64,000 nucleotides of DNA from Paracoccaceae bacterium (GTDB lineage: Bacteria > Pseudomonadota > Alphaproteobacteria > Rhodobacterales > Rhodobacteraceae): NCBI GenBank assembly GCA_958296035.1, contig OY282431.1, positions 995,001 to 1,059,000 of the forward strand, in the 5' to 3' direction. How positions within the stretch are numbered: the first letter of the stretch is position 1; every line of letters begins with the position of its first letter. The position numbers and the translations under genes are program-made. Below, in pieces: positions 39,843-49,655 of the stretch. The notes beneath the pieces are model-generated. The model was not told where the DNA came from. It searched no databases and saw only the letters and a program-made list of their open reading frames with translations.

Positions 39843-40835
39843 ATGGAACAGGTACTGATGGCGGTGGCGACCATTTTGGTCGGCGTGTTCGGATGCGTCC
39901 TCTATTTCTACCTGTCCAACCAGGTTCTTGACGCAATTTTTCCTGGGCGAGGTCCTAATGCGGGCCGAAACATCAATACAGCTTCGGCGATCAGGCCGTG
40001 GCTGTTCATGGGGCCGGCGATACTCCTGCTTTCGGTATACCTGGTCTATCCCGTATTCAATTCACTCTGGTTGTCGTTCCATGATGCCACGGGTGACAAC
40101 TTTGTCGGTGTCGACAATTATGTCTGGCTCTTCGGTGACGAAAAATTCCTCGAATCGTTTCGCAACAACATGATGTGGCTGGTCGTTGTACCTGCAGCCT
40201 CGACAGGTTTCGGGCTACTGGCCGCAGCCCTTACCGATCGAATTCGATGGGGTAACTTCGCCAAGTCGCTGATATTCATGCCAATGGCAATCTCGTTTGT
40301 GGGTGCATCCGTAATATGGAAGTTCATCTACGACTACCGCGGAGAAGGGGTAACAGAGATTGGCCTGCTCAACGCCATTGCCGTGGCTTTGTCAGGTGTA
40401 GCAAAGGGGTGGATTACAATTGAGCCACTGAACAGCTTCCTGCTCATGGTTGTCCTGATCTGGATTCAGACCGGTTTTGCCATGGTAATCCTTTCGGCTG
40501 CGCTGCGCGGAATTCCCGAAGAGACGATTGAAGCCGCGGTCATTGACGGTGCGTCACCTCTACAGATTTTCTTTCGCATCAAGGTTCCACAAATCTGGGG
40601 TACGATTGCAGTTGTCTGGACCACAATTACAATTCTGGTCCTCAAGGTCTTCGATATCGTGCTTGCCATGACCAACGGGCAATGGGGAACGCAGGTACTT
40701 GCCAATCTGATGTTCGACTGGATGTTCAGAGGAAGTGACAGTGGCCGAGCTTCAACCGTGGCTCTGGTCATCATGGTTCTGGTGACGCCGATCATGATCT
40801 GGAATATCCGGAACGCACGTCGCGAAATGCAGTAG
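39843..40835 (+). CDS. aglF: alpha-glucoside ABC transporter permease 1
   Basis: 330 residues, MalF-like inner-membrane permease with an extra N-terminal helix (VLMAVATILVGVFGCVLYFY) characteristic of AglF. The EAA loop is ETIEAAVIDGASPLQIFFRI near residue 230, contacting the ATPase. GGAGGACGC precedes the ATG. A gap of 54 nt follows aglE, and aglG starts 15 nt after it. Confidence 0.95.
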   Translation: MEQVLMAVATILVGVFGCVLYFYLSNQVLDAIFPGRGPNAGRNINTASAIRPWLFMGPAILLLSVYLVYPVFNSLWLSFHDATGDNFVGVDNYVWLFGDEKFLESFRNNMMWLVVVPAASTGFGLLAAALTDRIRWGNFAKSLIFMPMAISFVGASVIWKFIYDYRGEGVTEIGLLNAIAVALSGVAKGWITIEPLNSFLLMVVLIWIQTGFAMVILSAALRGIPEETIEAAVIDGASPLQIFFRIKVPQIWGTIAVVWTTITILVLKVFDIVLAMTNGQWGTQVLANLMFDWMFRGSDSGRASTVALVIMVLVTPIMIWNIRNARREMQ

Positions 40836-40850
40836 GGAAGGGTCTTCGAC

Positions 40851-41987
40851 ATGGACAGCATTGCGGGAACCCGATCGCAATTGGTATGGGTTGTCAATAT
40901 TTCAGTCATATTCCTTGTCGTACTGTGGATTGTTCCGACAGGGGGCTTGCTGGTATCCTCTTTCCGCGATCGCGATCAGATCGCGGTCAGCGGCTGGTGG
41001 ACTTCAATGCTGTCGTCCGAAGCAAATGTCAGGATTCGCTCGGAGGCTCCCGATACACAGGTCGATGAAAACGGGATTTACGTGATTTCCGGAAATGTCT
41101 TCGGTGACGAGTCGGGAGAGGTCATCGCCTTTGGCACATCCTCAAGGGCGCCGACAGCATACCTTCCGGGGGAACACGGGGAAATGTCGAAGGGCCGCAC
41201 AATGGTGGTTGAAGCCAATGGCGACTATCGTATCGAGAGTCCTGAACCCCATAGTGGCAGCCGTGGCTCGAGGATTTTCTTTCGAACAATCGAGCCACCG
41301 CGCTTCACGTTGGAAAACTACGAGAAGGTTATCTTTGCAGAGCGTCTCGGTCAGTCCTTTCTCAACACTTTCGCGGTTACGATACCGGCGACCGTGATTC
41401 CCATCCTGGTGGCGGCATTCGCGGCGTATGCCCTGGCGTGGATGGAGTTCCCGGGCCGGGCGATTCTTATTGCCGCGGTTGTTGGCCTCCTCGTGGTACC
41501 ACTGCAGCTGGCATTCATTCCACTTCTCAAGCTTCACAACAGCATCGGCATTGGGAAGGAATACCTGGGAATCTGGCTGGCACATACCGGATTCGGATTG
41601 CCACTGGCGATCTACCTGTTACGCAACTACATTGCAGGACTGCCTCGCGAAATCATCGAATCCGCGCGTGTCGACGGTGCCACGGATTTCGACATATTTC
41701 GCAGGATCGTGTTGCCACTTTCCTTCCCGGCACTGGCTAGTTTCGCAATCTTCCAGTTTCTGTGGGTGTGGAATGACCTTCTCGTTGCCACGGTATTCCT
41801 GGGCAACAACGAGCAGCAGCTTGTAATGACCGGACGACTCCGGGAGCTTCTTGGTTCACGCGGAGGTGACTGGGAAATTCTCGCCGCCTCGGCGTTCGTC
41901 TCGATTGCTGTGCCCCTTGTGGTGTTCTTCAGTTTGCAGAGATTTCTGGTGCGAGGGCTACTATCGGGTTCGGTCAAGGGTGGTTGA
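40851..41987 (+). CDS. aglG: alpha-glucoside ABC transporter permease 2
   Basis: 378 residues, MalG-like. A large periplasmic insert of about 110 residues lies between the first and second membrane helices (around IRSEAPDTQVDENGIYV to FRTIEPPRFTLENYEKV), which is the AglG feature. EAA loop: EIIESARVDGATDFDIFRRI. Pairs with AglF. The aglA start lies 6 nt downstream. Confidence 0.95.
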   Translation: MDSIAGTRSQLVWVVNISVIFLVVLWIVPTGGLLVSSFRDRDQIAVSGWWTSMLSSEANVRIRSEAPDTQVDENGIYVISGNVFGDESGEVIAFGTSSRAPTAYLPGEHGEMSKGRTMVVEANGDYRIESPEPHSGSRGSRIFFRTIEPPRFTLENYEKVIFAERLGQSFLNTFAVTIPATVIPILVAAFAAYALAWMEFPGRAILIAAVVGLLVVPLQLAFIPLLKLHNSIGIGKEYLGIWLAHTGFGLPLAIYLLRNYIAGLPREIIESARVDGATDFDIFRRIVLPLSFPALASFAIFQFLWVWNDLLVATVFLGNNEQQLVMTGRLRELLGSRGGDWEILAASAFVSIAVPLVVFFSLQRFLVRGLLSGSVKGG

Positions 41988-41993
41988 CCAGCG

Positions 41994-43655
41994 ATGACTG
42001 GCTTGGAGGAGTCGAGGCCGCCCGACCATGCCAATGGTGTAGATCAGAACTGGTGGCGCGGGGCTGTGATTTACCAGGTCTATCCGCGCTCGTTTCAGGA
42101 TTCCAACGACGATGGTGTCGGTGACCTGCAGGGAATCCGCAGCCGTATCCAGTATATTGCCGATCTGGGTGCCGATGCCATTTGGATATCGCCATTTTTC
42201 AGATCTCCGATGCGGGATTTCGGATATGATGTTTCAGATTTCCGGGATGTCGATCCCAGCTTTGGCACGCTGGATGATTTTCAGGAATTGCTTGCATCCT
42301 GCCATTCTCTCGACATCAAGGTCCTGATAGACCTGGTCATAAGTCACACATCCGACGAACACGAGTGGTTTCGCGAAAGCCGGTCATCACGCTTCAATCA
42401 GAAGGCGGACTGGTATGTATGGGCTGATGCATTGCCTGACGGGACTCCCCCGAACAACTGGTTGTCCGTATTCGGAGGACCGGCCTGGAGCTGGGATACA
42501 ACGCGGGGACAGTACTATCTCCACAACTTTCTCAAGTCGCAGCCTGATTTGAATTTTCATTGTGAAGAAGTTCGCCGGGAGCTTCTCGATGTTGCCGATT
42601 ATTGGCTGTCCAGGGGAGTAGACGGCTTTCGACTTGATACCGTCAACTTTTATTTTTGTGACCGCGACTTGCGGTCAAATCCTGCCGTGCCTGATCACCT
42701 GCGTACCAGCTCGATCGCGCCTTCCGTAAATCCCTACAACATGCAACTTCACATTTATTCGAAGAACCAGCCGGAAAATCTGGAATTTCTGGAGGATCTT
42801 CGTGTCCTCATGGACAGATACGGCGACCGCACAACAGTTGGCGAAGTCGGTGATGCACAGCAGGGGTTGCAAATTACTGCACAGTACACAACCGGAGATG
42901 CACGGCTTCACAGTTGCTATTCCTTCGAGCTCCTGTCTGGAGACAAGATCTCGGCAGGACGCATTGCAAGTGTCATTAAGCGGTTCGAGGAGGAGGCACC
43001 CGACAGCTGGGCATGCTGGGCTTTTTCCAATCACGATGTGGTACGACATGTCACGCGCTGGCGGCTGGGCCGTCGGGCTCAGGAGATCCTGATTCTGACG
43101 CTTGTGTGCCTACGCGGTCCGGTTTGTATCTTTCAGGGTGAGGAGTTGGGACTGCCGGAGGCAGACCTAGAACGGGAGGATATCCGGGATCCATATGGCA
43201 AGGAGTTCTGGCCCGAATTCAAGGGACGCGATGGATGTCGTACACCAATGGTTTGGGAAAGCGATCAGCAATACGGCGGATTTTCGAAAGTCAAGCCGTG
43301 GCTTCCTGTTCCGGCGACACATCTGGGACTCGCTGTATCGGCCTGTGAAGGTGACCAGAGTTCGCTTCTCAATGCCTACCGCGAGGCCATTGAGTTGCGG
43401 CGCAGCTGCCATGAATTGCGCCAAGGTTCGTTGAAGCGTGTGCGTCGGGACGGCAATGTTCTGTCGTTTTGCAGGCATTCTGGTGACAGTACGGTGTACT
43501 GTGCTTTCAATCTGCACGGTACGCAATCAGGCGTATCATTGCCGAGCGGAACTTGGCGGCGGATTGCTGGCGCCAACTGCGGCAGCAATACCGGAGAATT
43601 GCAGGGAGCACTTGTTCTCAAGGAATGGGGCGCACTCGTCGCCCGCAAAAGCTAG
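41994..43655 (+). CDS. aglA: alpha-glucosidase, glycoside hydrolase family 13
   Basis: 553 residues. Opens with WWRGAVIYQVYPRSFQDSND, with the calcium/loop segment NDDGVGDLQGI. Catalytic nucleophile Asp in DGFRLDTVNFY, acid/base Glu in TVGEVGD and the third Asp in FSNHDVVRH. Cytoplasmic; hydrolyses imported alpha-glucosides to glucose. Complete and in the agl order (E-F-G-A-K) known from Sinorhizobium meliloti. Confidence 0.95.
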   Translation: MTGLEESRPPDHANGVDQNWWRGAVIYQVYPRSFQDSNDDGVGDLQGIRSRIQYIADLGADAIWISPFFRSPMRDFGYDVSDFRDVDPSFGTLDDFQELLASCHSLDIKVLIDLVISHTSDEHEWFRESRSSRFNQKADWYVWADALPDGTPPNNWLSVFGGPAWSWDTTRGQYYLHNFLKSQPDLNFHCEEVRRELLDVADYWLSRGVDGFRLDTVNFYFCDRDLRSNPAVPDHLRTSSIAPSVNPYNMQLHIYSKNQPENLEFLEDLRVLMDRYGDRTTVGEVGDAQQGLQITAQYTTGDARLHSCYSFELLSGDKISAGRIASVIKRFEEEAPDSWACWAFSNHDVVRHVTRWRLGRRAQEILILTLVCLRGPVCIFQGEELGLPEADLEREDIRDPYGKEFWPEFKGRDGCRTPMVWESDQQYGGFSKVKPWLPVPATHLGLAVSACEGDQSSLLNAYREAIELRRSCHELRQGSLKRVRRDGNVLSFCRHSGDSTVYCAFNLHGTQSGVSLPSGTWRRIAGANCGSNTGELQGALVLKEWGALVARKS

Positions 43656-43664
43656 GAAAGACGA

Positions 43665-44753
43665 ATGGCCGATCTAAATCTCGAAAACATGGGCAAGAAA
43701 TACGGCCCGGTGGAAGTACTTCGCAATATTAATCTGGAAATTGAGCAGGGCGAGTTGGTTGTTTTCGTTGGTCCTTCCGGCTGTGGCAAGTCGACCCTGC
43801 TGCGCATGATTGCAGGGCTGGAGCGCATAAGCAGCGGTGAACTCAAGATTGAAGGCCAGTTGATGAACGATGTTCCACCGGCCCAGCGCGGCATCGCAAT
43901 GGTGTTTCAGTCCTACGCCCTTTATCCCCACATGACAGTACGCGAGAACATGGCATTCTCGCTCAGGATCGCCCGCAAGTCGAAGGCCGAAATTACTGAG
44001 GCCGTGGAGAATGCTGCCCGGATTCTTCAGCTTGATGATTATCTTGACCGGCTTCCCAAGGCACTTTCAGGTGGCCAGCGCCAGCGCGTTGCCATCGGAC
44101 GGGCAATTGTTCGCAATCCCAAGGTCTTCCTGTTCGACGAACCCCTTTCAAACCTGGATGCGGCGCTCAGGGTCGCGACGCGCATCGAGATTGCCCAGCT
44201 CAAGCAGGATATGCCTGACGTCACGATGATCTACGTTACGCACGACCAGGTTGAGGCCATGACGCTCGCGTCGCGCATTGTCGTTCTCCATGGCGGAGGT
44301 ATCGAACAGGTCGGTCCCCCGCTGGATCTCTATGAACGTCCGGCCAATGAGTTTGTTGCAAGATTCATAGGATCACCGGCGATGAACATTCTTCCGGGCA
44401 AGATCTCTGCAACTGGTGAGAACACGACAGTCGAACTGGCTGCCGGGGGCTCTGTTGTCTCTTCGATACCGACCGCATCGTCGGAACTTGGTCGACAGGT
44501 GAATGTCGGCATCAGGCCAGAAGACTTTGTGGCTGCTCAGGACGACAGTGTATTCGGTTCCATTGTCGAGTTTTCCGAAGCGCTTGGCGAAGTGACGTTG
44601 CTATATTTTCAGCAGCGTACTGGCGAACCAGAAAAAGTGATTGCCAAGCTTTCGGGTATTCGCGTCGGACTCCGCGGTTCGACTGTCGGGCTGGCTGCAG
44701 ATGCATCGAAAGTTCATTTGTTCGCTGACGGGGTTTCACTGCGTCCACAGTGA
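43665..44753 (+). CDS. aglK: alpha-glucoside ABC transporter ATPase
   Basis: 362 residues, MalK/UgpC type. Walker A GPSGCGKST, Q-loop VFQSYALYP, signature LSGGQRQRVAIGRAI, Walker B VFLFDEP, D-loop LSNLD, switch VTHDQ, then the C-terminal TOBE region (GIRPEDF). Start 9 nt after aglA, last gene of the operon. As no other sugar ATPase is in the window, it could also energise the ATPase-less importer at 50673-53748; ATPase sharing is known for MsmX-type systems, here inferred. Confidence 0.95.
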   Translation: MADLNLENMGKKYGPVEVLRNINLEIEQGELVVFVGPSGCGKSTLLRMIAGLERISSGELKIEGQLMNDVPPAQRGIAMVFQSYALYPHMTVRENMAFSLRIARKSKAEITEAVENAARILQLDDYLDRLPKALSGGQRQRVAIGRAIVRNPKVFLFDEPLSNLDAALRVATRIEIAQLKQDMPDVTMIYVTHDQVEAMTLASRIVVLHGGGIEQVGPPLDLYERPANEFVARFIGSPAMNILPGKISATGENTTVELAAGGSVVSSIPTASSELGRQVNVGIRPEDFVAAQDDSVFGSIVEFSEALGEVTLLYFQQRTGEPEKVIAKLSGIRVGLRGSTVGLAADASKVHLFADGVSLRPQ

Positions 44754-45283
44754 CAGGTCATTCGACCGGCTGTCGATAGGCAGGCCGGTGGTCGCGCTTC
44801 CCGCATCCGGAATACGGATGCAATGGACCCGCTAGCTTGGAGTTTCCCTTGCACGCTCGGTCTTAAGCTGGTCAACAGACTGGTGGGGCATATTGTAACA
44901 CATGTCGATGCCTCCCAAACACCGCCCACATTTGTGGACCTCCTTATGACCTATTCCATACAGATCTGGACCTGCACGTCCCGAAGTCCTCGTCGTCATA
45001 GCTATGCCTGACTGCAGGATTCCAGGAGCTTTGTTTCAATTCCAGTCTTTCCGCGGACGGAAATAAGTCGGAGCTGTTGCAGGAACCACGCTGCGGCAAC
45101 CAGATCCGCTGCGGTTTCACGACCGTCCTGTCCGGCGTTTTGAACTCTGGATTACAGGCACTTAAGAGAAACCGGCCCGAACTGTGGTGAAGACTGTGTT
45201 GTCTGACGGTCGAATCTCAATTCGGATATGCACTCAATCTGGATGAACCGATGCCAATCTCTTCCCGGTCCACAATTGTGTCC
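44754..45283. other. 530-bp gap after the agl operon
   Basis: Holds a 7-bp hairpin GCATCCG-GAATA-CGGATGC (44803-44821) that may terminate agl transcription, though no T-run follows. Nothing else recognised. Confidence 0.4.
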
Positions 45284-46768
45284 ATGCCAAAGATTCTGCT
45301 GGCAGGCCTTTTCCACGAAACCCACTGCTTTGTCGATGACACAACGTCTCTGGATCAGTTCACGATTTCTCGTGGCCAGGCGTTGCTGGACTTTCGAGGA
45401 AATGGCTCGACAATTGACGGCTTTCTTGAGGTGGCCGACTGGTGCGGATGGGAGATCGTTCCAGTTTGTGCTTATTCAGCAACTCCATCCGGAACTGTCG
45501 AGGACGAGGTTGTCGAGGCGTTCTGGCAGGAGCTACACGCAGCCGCACTTGCGGAAGGGTTCGATGCCGTATTTCTCAGTCTCCACGGAGCGATGGTATC
45601 CAGGAGCTTTTTGGATGTCGAAGGAACAATTCTCGAAAGACTGCGTGCCTTGCCGGGGATGGACAAAATTCCAGTGTTTGGCGTCTTTGATCTGCATGCC
45701 AACCTGTCTCGGAAGATGGTGGAGCTGGCCACCTGTCTGGTCTGTTACCGCGAAAACCCTCACACCGATGCCCGAGCGGCATCGGTAAGGGCCGCTATGC
45801 TGCTTGAACGGGCATTGCGACGGAGGGAGTTGCCGCGCATGTATGTCAGGCATGCTGGAATCATCTGGCCTCCCACCGGTACTGGGACCGCTGACACGCC
45901 CATGAAAGATCTGGTGCAACTGTCGCGCGAAATCGAGTCCGCCAATCGTCACTGCTGGGCAGTCAACGTTGTTGCCGGATTCGCATATGGAGATTGCCCG
46001 GAAACGGGCGTGGCCTTTTGCATTGCAGGCAGCGGCACAGGATTTGATCCTGAGCCGGAGCTTGGCAAACTGTGTCAACGGGCTTGGGAATTGCGAATAT
46101 ACGGATTGCCGATTGAAGAAGATCCTCGCGATGTCCTGGCAAACGTTGCCGTGAAGTCGCGGCCTGGCCCGGTGCTTCTGGTCGAACCTTCTGACAATAT
46201 AGGCGGTGGTGCACCTGGAGATAGCACCGGCGTCTTGCGCGCGCTCCTTGATTTCGAGCAGAAAAACGCGGCCGTTATTATCAACGATCCACAAGCAGTC
46301 TCAAGACTCGAGCCAATGCAGCCCGGGACTCGCACTTTGCTGTCGATAGGAGGCAAGTGTGGACCGAGAGACCGTGGGCCCGTGGAGATTGAGGTGGAGT
46401 TGATTTCGCGAAGCGACGGCCGCTTTACCGTGGAGGATACGAGAAGCCACATTGTGGCATCAACGGGATACGAGGTGAATATGGGCAATTGTGCAGTAGT
46501 TCGCCACAAGGGCATCACACTCTTGCTCACATCACGCAAGACACCACCATTCGATCTCGGGCAGTGGCGCAGCCAGGGGCTGTATCCAGAACGATTTAGT
46601 GTAATCGGGGTAAAGGCTGCAGTTGCCCACAGACAAGCGTACGATCCCATAGCCGCGGAAAGCTACACGGTTTCAACGCCGGGTGCCTGTCCTAGTGATT
46701 TGAGCCTACTAGATTATCGCCATGTTCCCCGATCTGTATTTCCGCTCGATCAGAACCGTCGTGAGTAG
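45284..46768 (+). CDS. M81-family metallopeptidase (MlrC-like)
   Basis: 494 residues from ATG 45284; an in-frame ATG lies 33 nt upstream, but MPKILLAGLFHETHCFVDDT is the family start. The FHETH and FDLHANLS motifs and CYRENPHTDARA carry the metal ligands of M81 enzymes, whose founder MlrC cleaves peptide products of microcystin. The C-terminal MlrC-C domain follows with VEPSDNIGGGAPGD. Most M81 members have unknown amide or peptide substrates. Convergent with the leftward importer operon; linked to it by theme (amide hydrolases). Confidence 0.88.
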   Translation: MPKILLAGLFHETHCFVDDTTSLDQFTISRGQALLDFRGNGSTIDGFLEVADWCGWEIVPVCAYSATPSGTVEDEVVEAFWQELHAAALAEGFDAVFLSLHGAMVSRSFLDVEGTILERLRALPGMDKIPVFGVFDLHANLSRKMVELATCLVCYRENPHTDARAASVRAAMLLERALRRRELPRMYVRHAGIIWPPTGTGTADTPMKDLVQLSREIESANRHCWAVNVVAGFAYGDCPETGVAFCIAGSGTGFDPEPELGKLCQRAWELRIYGLPIEEDPRDVLANVAVKSRPGPVLLVEPSDNIGGGAPGDSTGVLRALLDFEQKNAAVIINDPQAVSRLEPMQPGTRTLLSIGGKCGPRDRGPVEIEVELISRSDGRFTVEDTRSHIVASTGYEVNMGNCAVVRHKGITLLLTSRKTPPFDLGQWRSQGLYPERFSVIGVKAAVAHRQAYDPIAAESYTVSTPGACPSDLSLLDYRHVPRSVFPLDQNRRE

Positions 46769-46873
46769 GTCAATCCAGACGCCTGCCGGTGGATGACCGC
46801 GCAGTTTTGTCGAACCACAAAAATGTTTCGGAATTCTCGGGGCTAAATTTGTTTGATGGAGGCGACCTTCAGG

Positions 46874-47620
46874 TCAGGTACTGAACTGCCGGTCATGCCC
46901 GGGAATGACAACATCGGGTTTGTAGGATTGAGCGCGATCGAGTGATGAATGCAACAAGTCAAGCTGCTGCTGATTGTACCAATGGGAATAATCGCGGTGC
47001 GTATATTCGGCCTTAGTCATCGTCAGATCACCGGCAATCAAGACCCGACCAGCTTCAGTATCTGCAACAAGTGAGATATGTCCTGCGCTGTGCCCGGGAG
47101 TCGGAAATGCTACAATGCCCGGCATCAATTCAAGCTCATCCACTATTTCGGTGATCGGTCCCATCATGGATTTCTTGGCTTCGACAATGGGGGATCCTTC
47201 GATAAGCGCCATTTCATCAAGTTCGTCGGCACCGAGAAGCCACGGCTTTCCAGGTAGCTGTGTTATGGCAGCGGCGTGATCAGAATGCGTGTGCGTTGTC
47301 ACGATCAGATCAATGTCGTTGAATTCTACGCCGCGACTCTGCAGCGCGTGCCACAGTATCGAATAGGCTCCGATATGATGGTTGCCCGGATCGACCAGAA
47401 GAGTCTTTTCTCCTCGGATCAGGACTGTAGATGCGACGGGAAGAAACCCGACATTTGAACGAAAGATCGGTTGATCCGCAGGGTCGATCCCCAGCATCAA
47501 CTCCATGCGGTCAAGTTGTTGCTCTGGAGCTGAAGAAAACAGATAGACAAGCTCGTCCTGATGCCACCGAAAGCGCAGGCAAACCGGTTGAATGATTACT
47601 TCGCAAGAATTTGCCACCAT
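46874..47620 (-). CDS. metallo-beta-lactamase-fold hydrolase
   Basis: 248 residues. Metal ligands in TTHTHSDHAAA (HxHxDH), PTPGHSAGHIS, AGDLTM and VVIPGHD. Two-metal hydrolase fold used by lactonases, glyoxalases and others; the size and motif spacing suit an AHL-lactonase-like or general MBL hydrolase. Last gene of the operon, 5 nt after the barrel-like gene. It could open a lactone or lactam ring produced by the oxidoreductase upstream (inference). Confidence 0.88.
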   Translation of the reverse strand: MVANSCEVIIQPVCLRFRWHQDELVYLFSSAPEQQLDRMELMLGIDPADQPIFRSNVGFLPVASTVLIRGEKTLLVDPGNHHIGAYSILWHALQSRGVEFNDIDLIVTTHTHSDHAAAITQLPGKPWLLGADELDEMALIEGSPIVEAKKSMMGPITEIVDELELMPGIVAFPTPGHSAGHISLVADTEAGRVLIAGDLTMTKAEYTHRDYSHWYNQQQLDLLHSSLDRAQSYKPDVVIPGHDRQFST

Positions 47621-47625
47621 ATTGA

Positions 47626-48843
47626 TTATCCCCTGCCGGGCGGATGAGCGTGGATTGCAGTTCGTATCCAGTCCAGCGTCACATGATTCATGAAACTGTA
47701 GTTGTAGAACGAAAGTCCGCTTGCTGACGGAGCAATGAGGGAGAGTTGTTCTATCAGCCCGGCGGCGCTCTCGGTTTGCGGCAATACGGCTCGGACGGCC
47801 GGCACTTGGTGAATTTCATCTGGCAACACCGAATTGTACATTGACACACGTTCCGACAATAGCCCGGCGTCCGTAAAGTAATATGTGGGATGAATCTCGT
47901 CGAAAAGTGGCAATACAGCTTCAAGATTGACACCATTTTGCCATTTGCCGGAATTTGGGCCAAGCGGATAGAGTGGTCCGAAGTCGAGTGCAGACACGAC
48001 CGTTTTTGGTGCTGTTGCACGAACGGATTCAACAATGCGTTGGGTTACTCCAGTAATGCCACTCTCTCGCACACGCAAATAGGCACCGATTCGACCATCA
48101 AGGGACGCCTCCAGTCGTACCCAGTCAAATTGGACCTCGGTGTTTTCATGATGCGATCCATCAACGGTCTGTCGTGTCCAGCCCCGGATGGCTTCGGCAT
48201 CCAGATCGTTGGATTGCAATCGGTTCATACAGGCGGGACAGAAGCACAGCGATGCCAGGAACTCAATGTCTGCTCGCAAGGGCACACCGATCACTTCATG
48301 GTGATGATCATGGCGCAGTGGCAGGTACTCGATCGACTCGAAGAGAATACGGTCGAAGATGCCCAATTTGGCGACGTCACCGGCAACCCTGGACACCAGA
48401 TCGCACACCGACGTGTTTGATGGACACAGGGTATGGTAAATCGGGTCTCCCCATGCGTTTCTTACGGCAACTTCCGGATGGGCATTGCCGACGCCAGAGT
48501 TGTGCAGGATCGGCATCCACGCCGAAAGAGTTATGCCACGAGCGTCAGCGGCATCCTTCAGGCCCGGCCAAAAGGCATTCCAGTCTTCACAGATGTCGCT
48601 AATCGGCGGAGCTAACGCATGCTCGTCGTGCCAATTCCCGGGATCAAAATAGAGTGCTCCCGGAGTGGGAAAGTAGACTCTTCTGACAGGATTATGGGGC
48701 AGAAAAAACATGCCCGAATGGTACCAGAGCACAATATAGAGTGAATTGAGGCCGGCCCTCTCAACTGCATCGAGAACTGCTGGCGTTCCCTCATCAACGA
48801 CATCCCACGGGTAAGCATAAAGGCCAAGCGGCGAGTTGCTCAT
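47626..48843 (-). CDS. unassigned barrel-type protein, glycosidase-like
   Basis: 405 residues from ATG 48843, which overlaps the creatininase stop as ATGA (coupled translation). It opens LGLYAYPWDVVDEGTPAVLD and continues NSLYIVLWYHSG, ITLSAWMPILHNSGVG, FDRILFESIEYLPL with a candidate acid Glu, a CFCPACM cysteine pair and IHPTYYFTDAGLL. The alternating strand pattern suggests a TIM barrel resembling hypothetical glycosyl hydrolases (GHL-like), but I do not recognise a named family. No signal peptide, so it would act on the imported substrate. Its place between two amidohydrolase-type enzymes is unusual. Confidence 0.7.
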   Translation of the reverse strand: MSNSPLGLYAYPWDVVDEGTPAVLDAVERAGLNSLYIVLWYHSGMFFLPHNPVRRVYFPTPGALYFDPGNWHDEHALAPPISDICEDWNAFWPGLKDAADARGITLSAWMPILHNSGVGNAHPEVAVRNAWGDPIYHTLCPSNTSVCDLVSRVAGDVAKLGIFDRILFESIEYLPLRHDHHHEVIGVPLRADIEFLASLCFCPACMNRLQSNDLDAEAIRGWTRQTVDGSHHENTEVQFDWVRLEASLDGRIGAYLRVRESGITGVTQRIVESVRATAPKTVVSALDFGPLYPLGPNSGKWQNGVNLEAVLPLFDEIHPTYYFTDAGLLSERVSMYNSVLPDEIHQVPAVRAVLPQTESAAGLIEQLSLIAPSASGLSFYNYSFMNHVTLDWIRTAIHAHPPGRG

Positions 48844-49655
48844 TCGGTGTCCTCCTGTTTTATCTCCAACGGCCATTGCGCAAAGTCTCTCACAAAGCCT
48901 GCGATCGCATCAACTATTGATTCCAGCAGAACTTCGCCGCGCTTTGCTGATGCCAGGGTAGGGGCCCCGATCACGCCATTCGGGCTCAACTCCCTAAAGC
49001 TGGATGCGATGGCAACGGGTCCGCCGGAAAGAAGATCGTGCATGAGGTAATCCGATTTTTCGAGAAAGTGGTCCCTGGCACGGTCCATTCTTACGAGACC
49101 CGGTCTGGTCGCCAGCATAAGGGAGGTTTCCATTTCGCAGGCATGCATTATGCCTCCTGACTCCGATGTTCTCCAATCCGCAAGCTCTTTCAGTGCGAAG
49201 TCCCAGTAAGAGGCGAATGCAGCCTTGATACCCTGGTCGTAGCGGAGAGTCTGGATCAGGTTCTTCAGAAGATTTGCATTACCGCCATGGCCATTCAGGA
49301 TCAGGATACGGCGAAATCCTCCGAACCACAGGCTGGTTACAACCTGGCCGACGACCTTGCCGAAGGTCTCGTCGTCCAGCGTCAATGTGCCGGGGAAGTC
49401 GCGATGATGAGGGGAGTAACCGGTCCACACGGTCGGCGTGACGACGACAGGCTGCCGAGTAGTGGAGGCGCGCAAGGCTGTTGCTTCGGCAACCACTCCG
49501 ACAAGATGAGCATCGACGAACAGGGGAAGATGGTCTCCATGCTGTTCGAAGGCACCGACGGGGACAATTGCTACCGGGTCACGTTCAACAAGTGCGGCGA
49601 CTTCGGGCCACGAATATTCTTCCAGCCTAACACGATCGGCACTATCTTCGGTCAT
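48840..49655 (-). CDS. creatininase-family amidohydrolase
   Basis: 271 residues. VPVGAFEQHGDHLPL followed by VDAHLVG gives the Glu, His and Asp metal ligands; ILNGHGGNANLL and HACEMETSLML are the further family signatures. Family members open cyclic amides (creatinine) or hydrolyse related amides. Overlaps both neighbours by 4 nt (ATGA), so it is tightly coupled to the Gfo/Idh gene and the barrel gene. Complete. Creatinine itself is unlikely as substrate, given the sugar-type transporter (inference). Confidence 0.92.
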   Translation of the reverse strand: MTEDSADRVRLEEYSWPEVAALVERDPVAIVPVGAFEQHGDHLPLFVDAHLVGVVAEATALRASTTRQPVVVTPTVWTGYSPHHRDFPGTLTLDDETFGKVVGQVVTSLWFGGFRRILILNGHGGNANLLKNLIQTLRYDQGIKAAFASYWDFALKELADWRTSESGGIMHACEMETSLMLATRPGLVRMDRARDHFLEKSDYLMHDLLSGGPVAIASSFRELSPNGVIGAPTLASAKRGEVLLESIVDAIAGFVRDFAQWPLEIKQEDTE

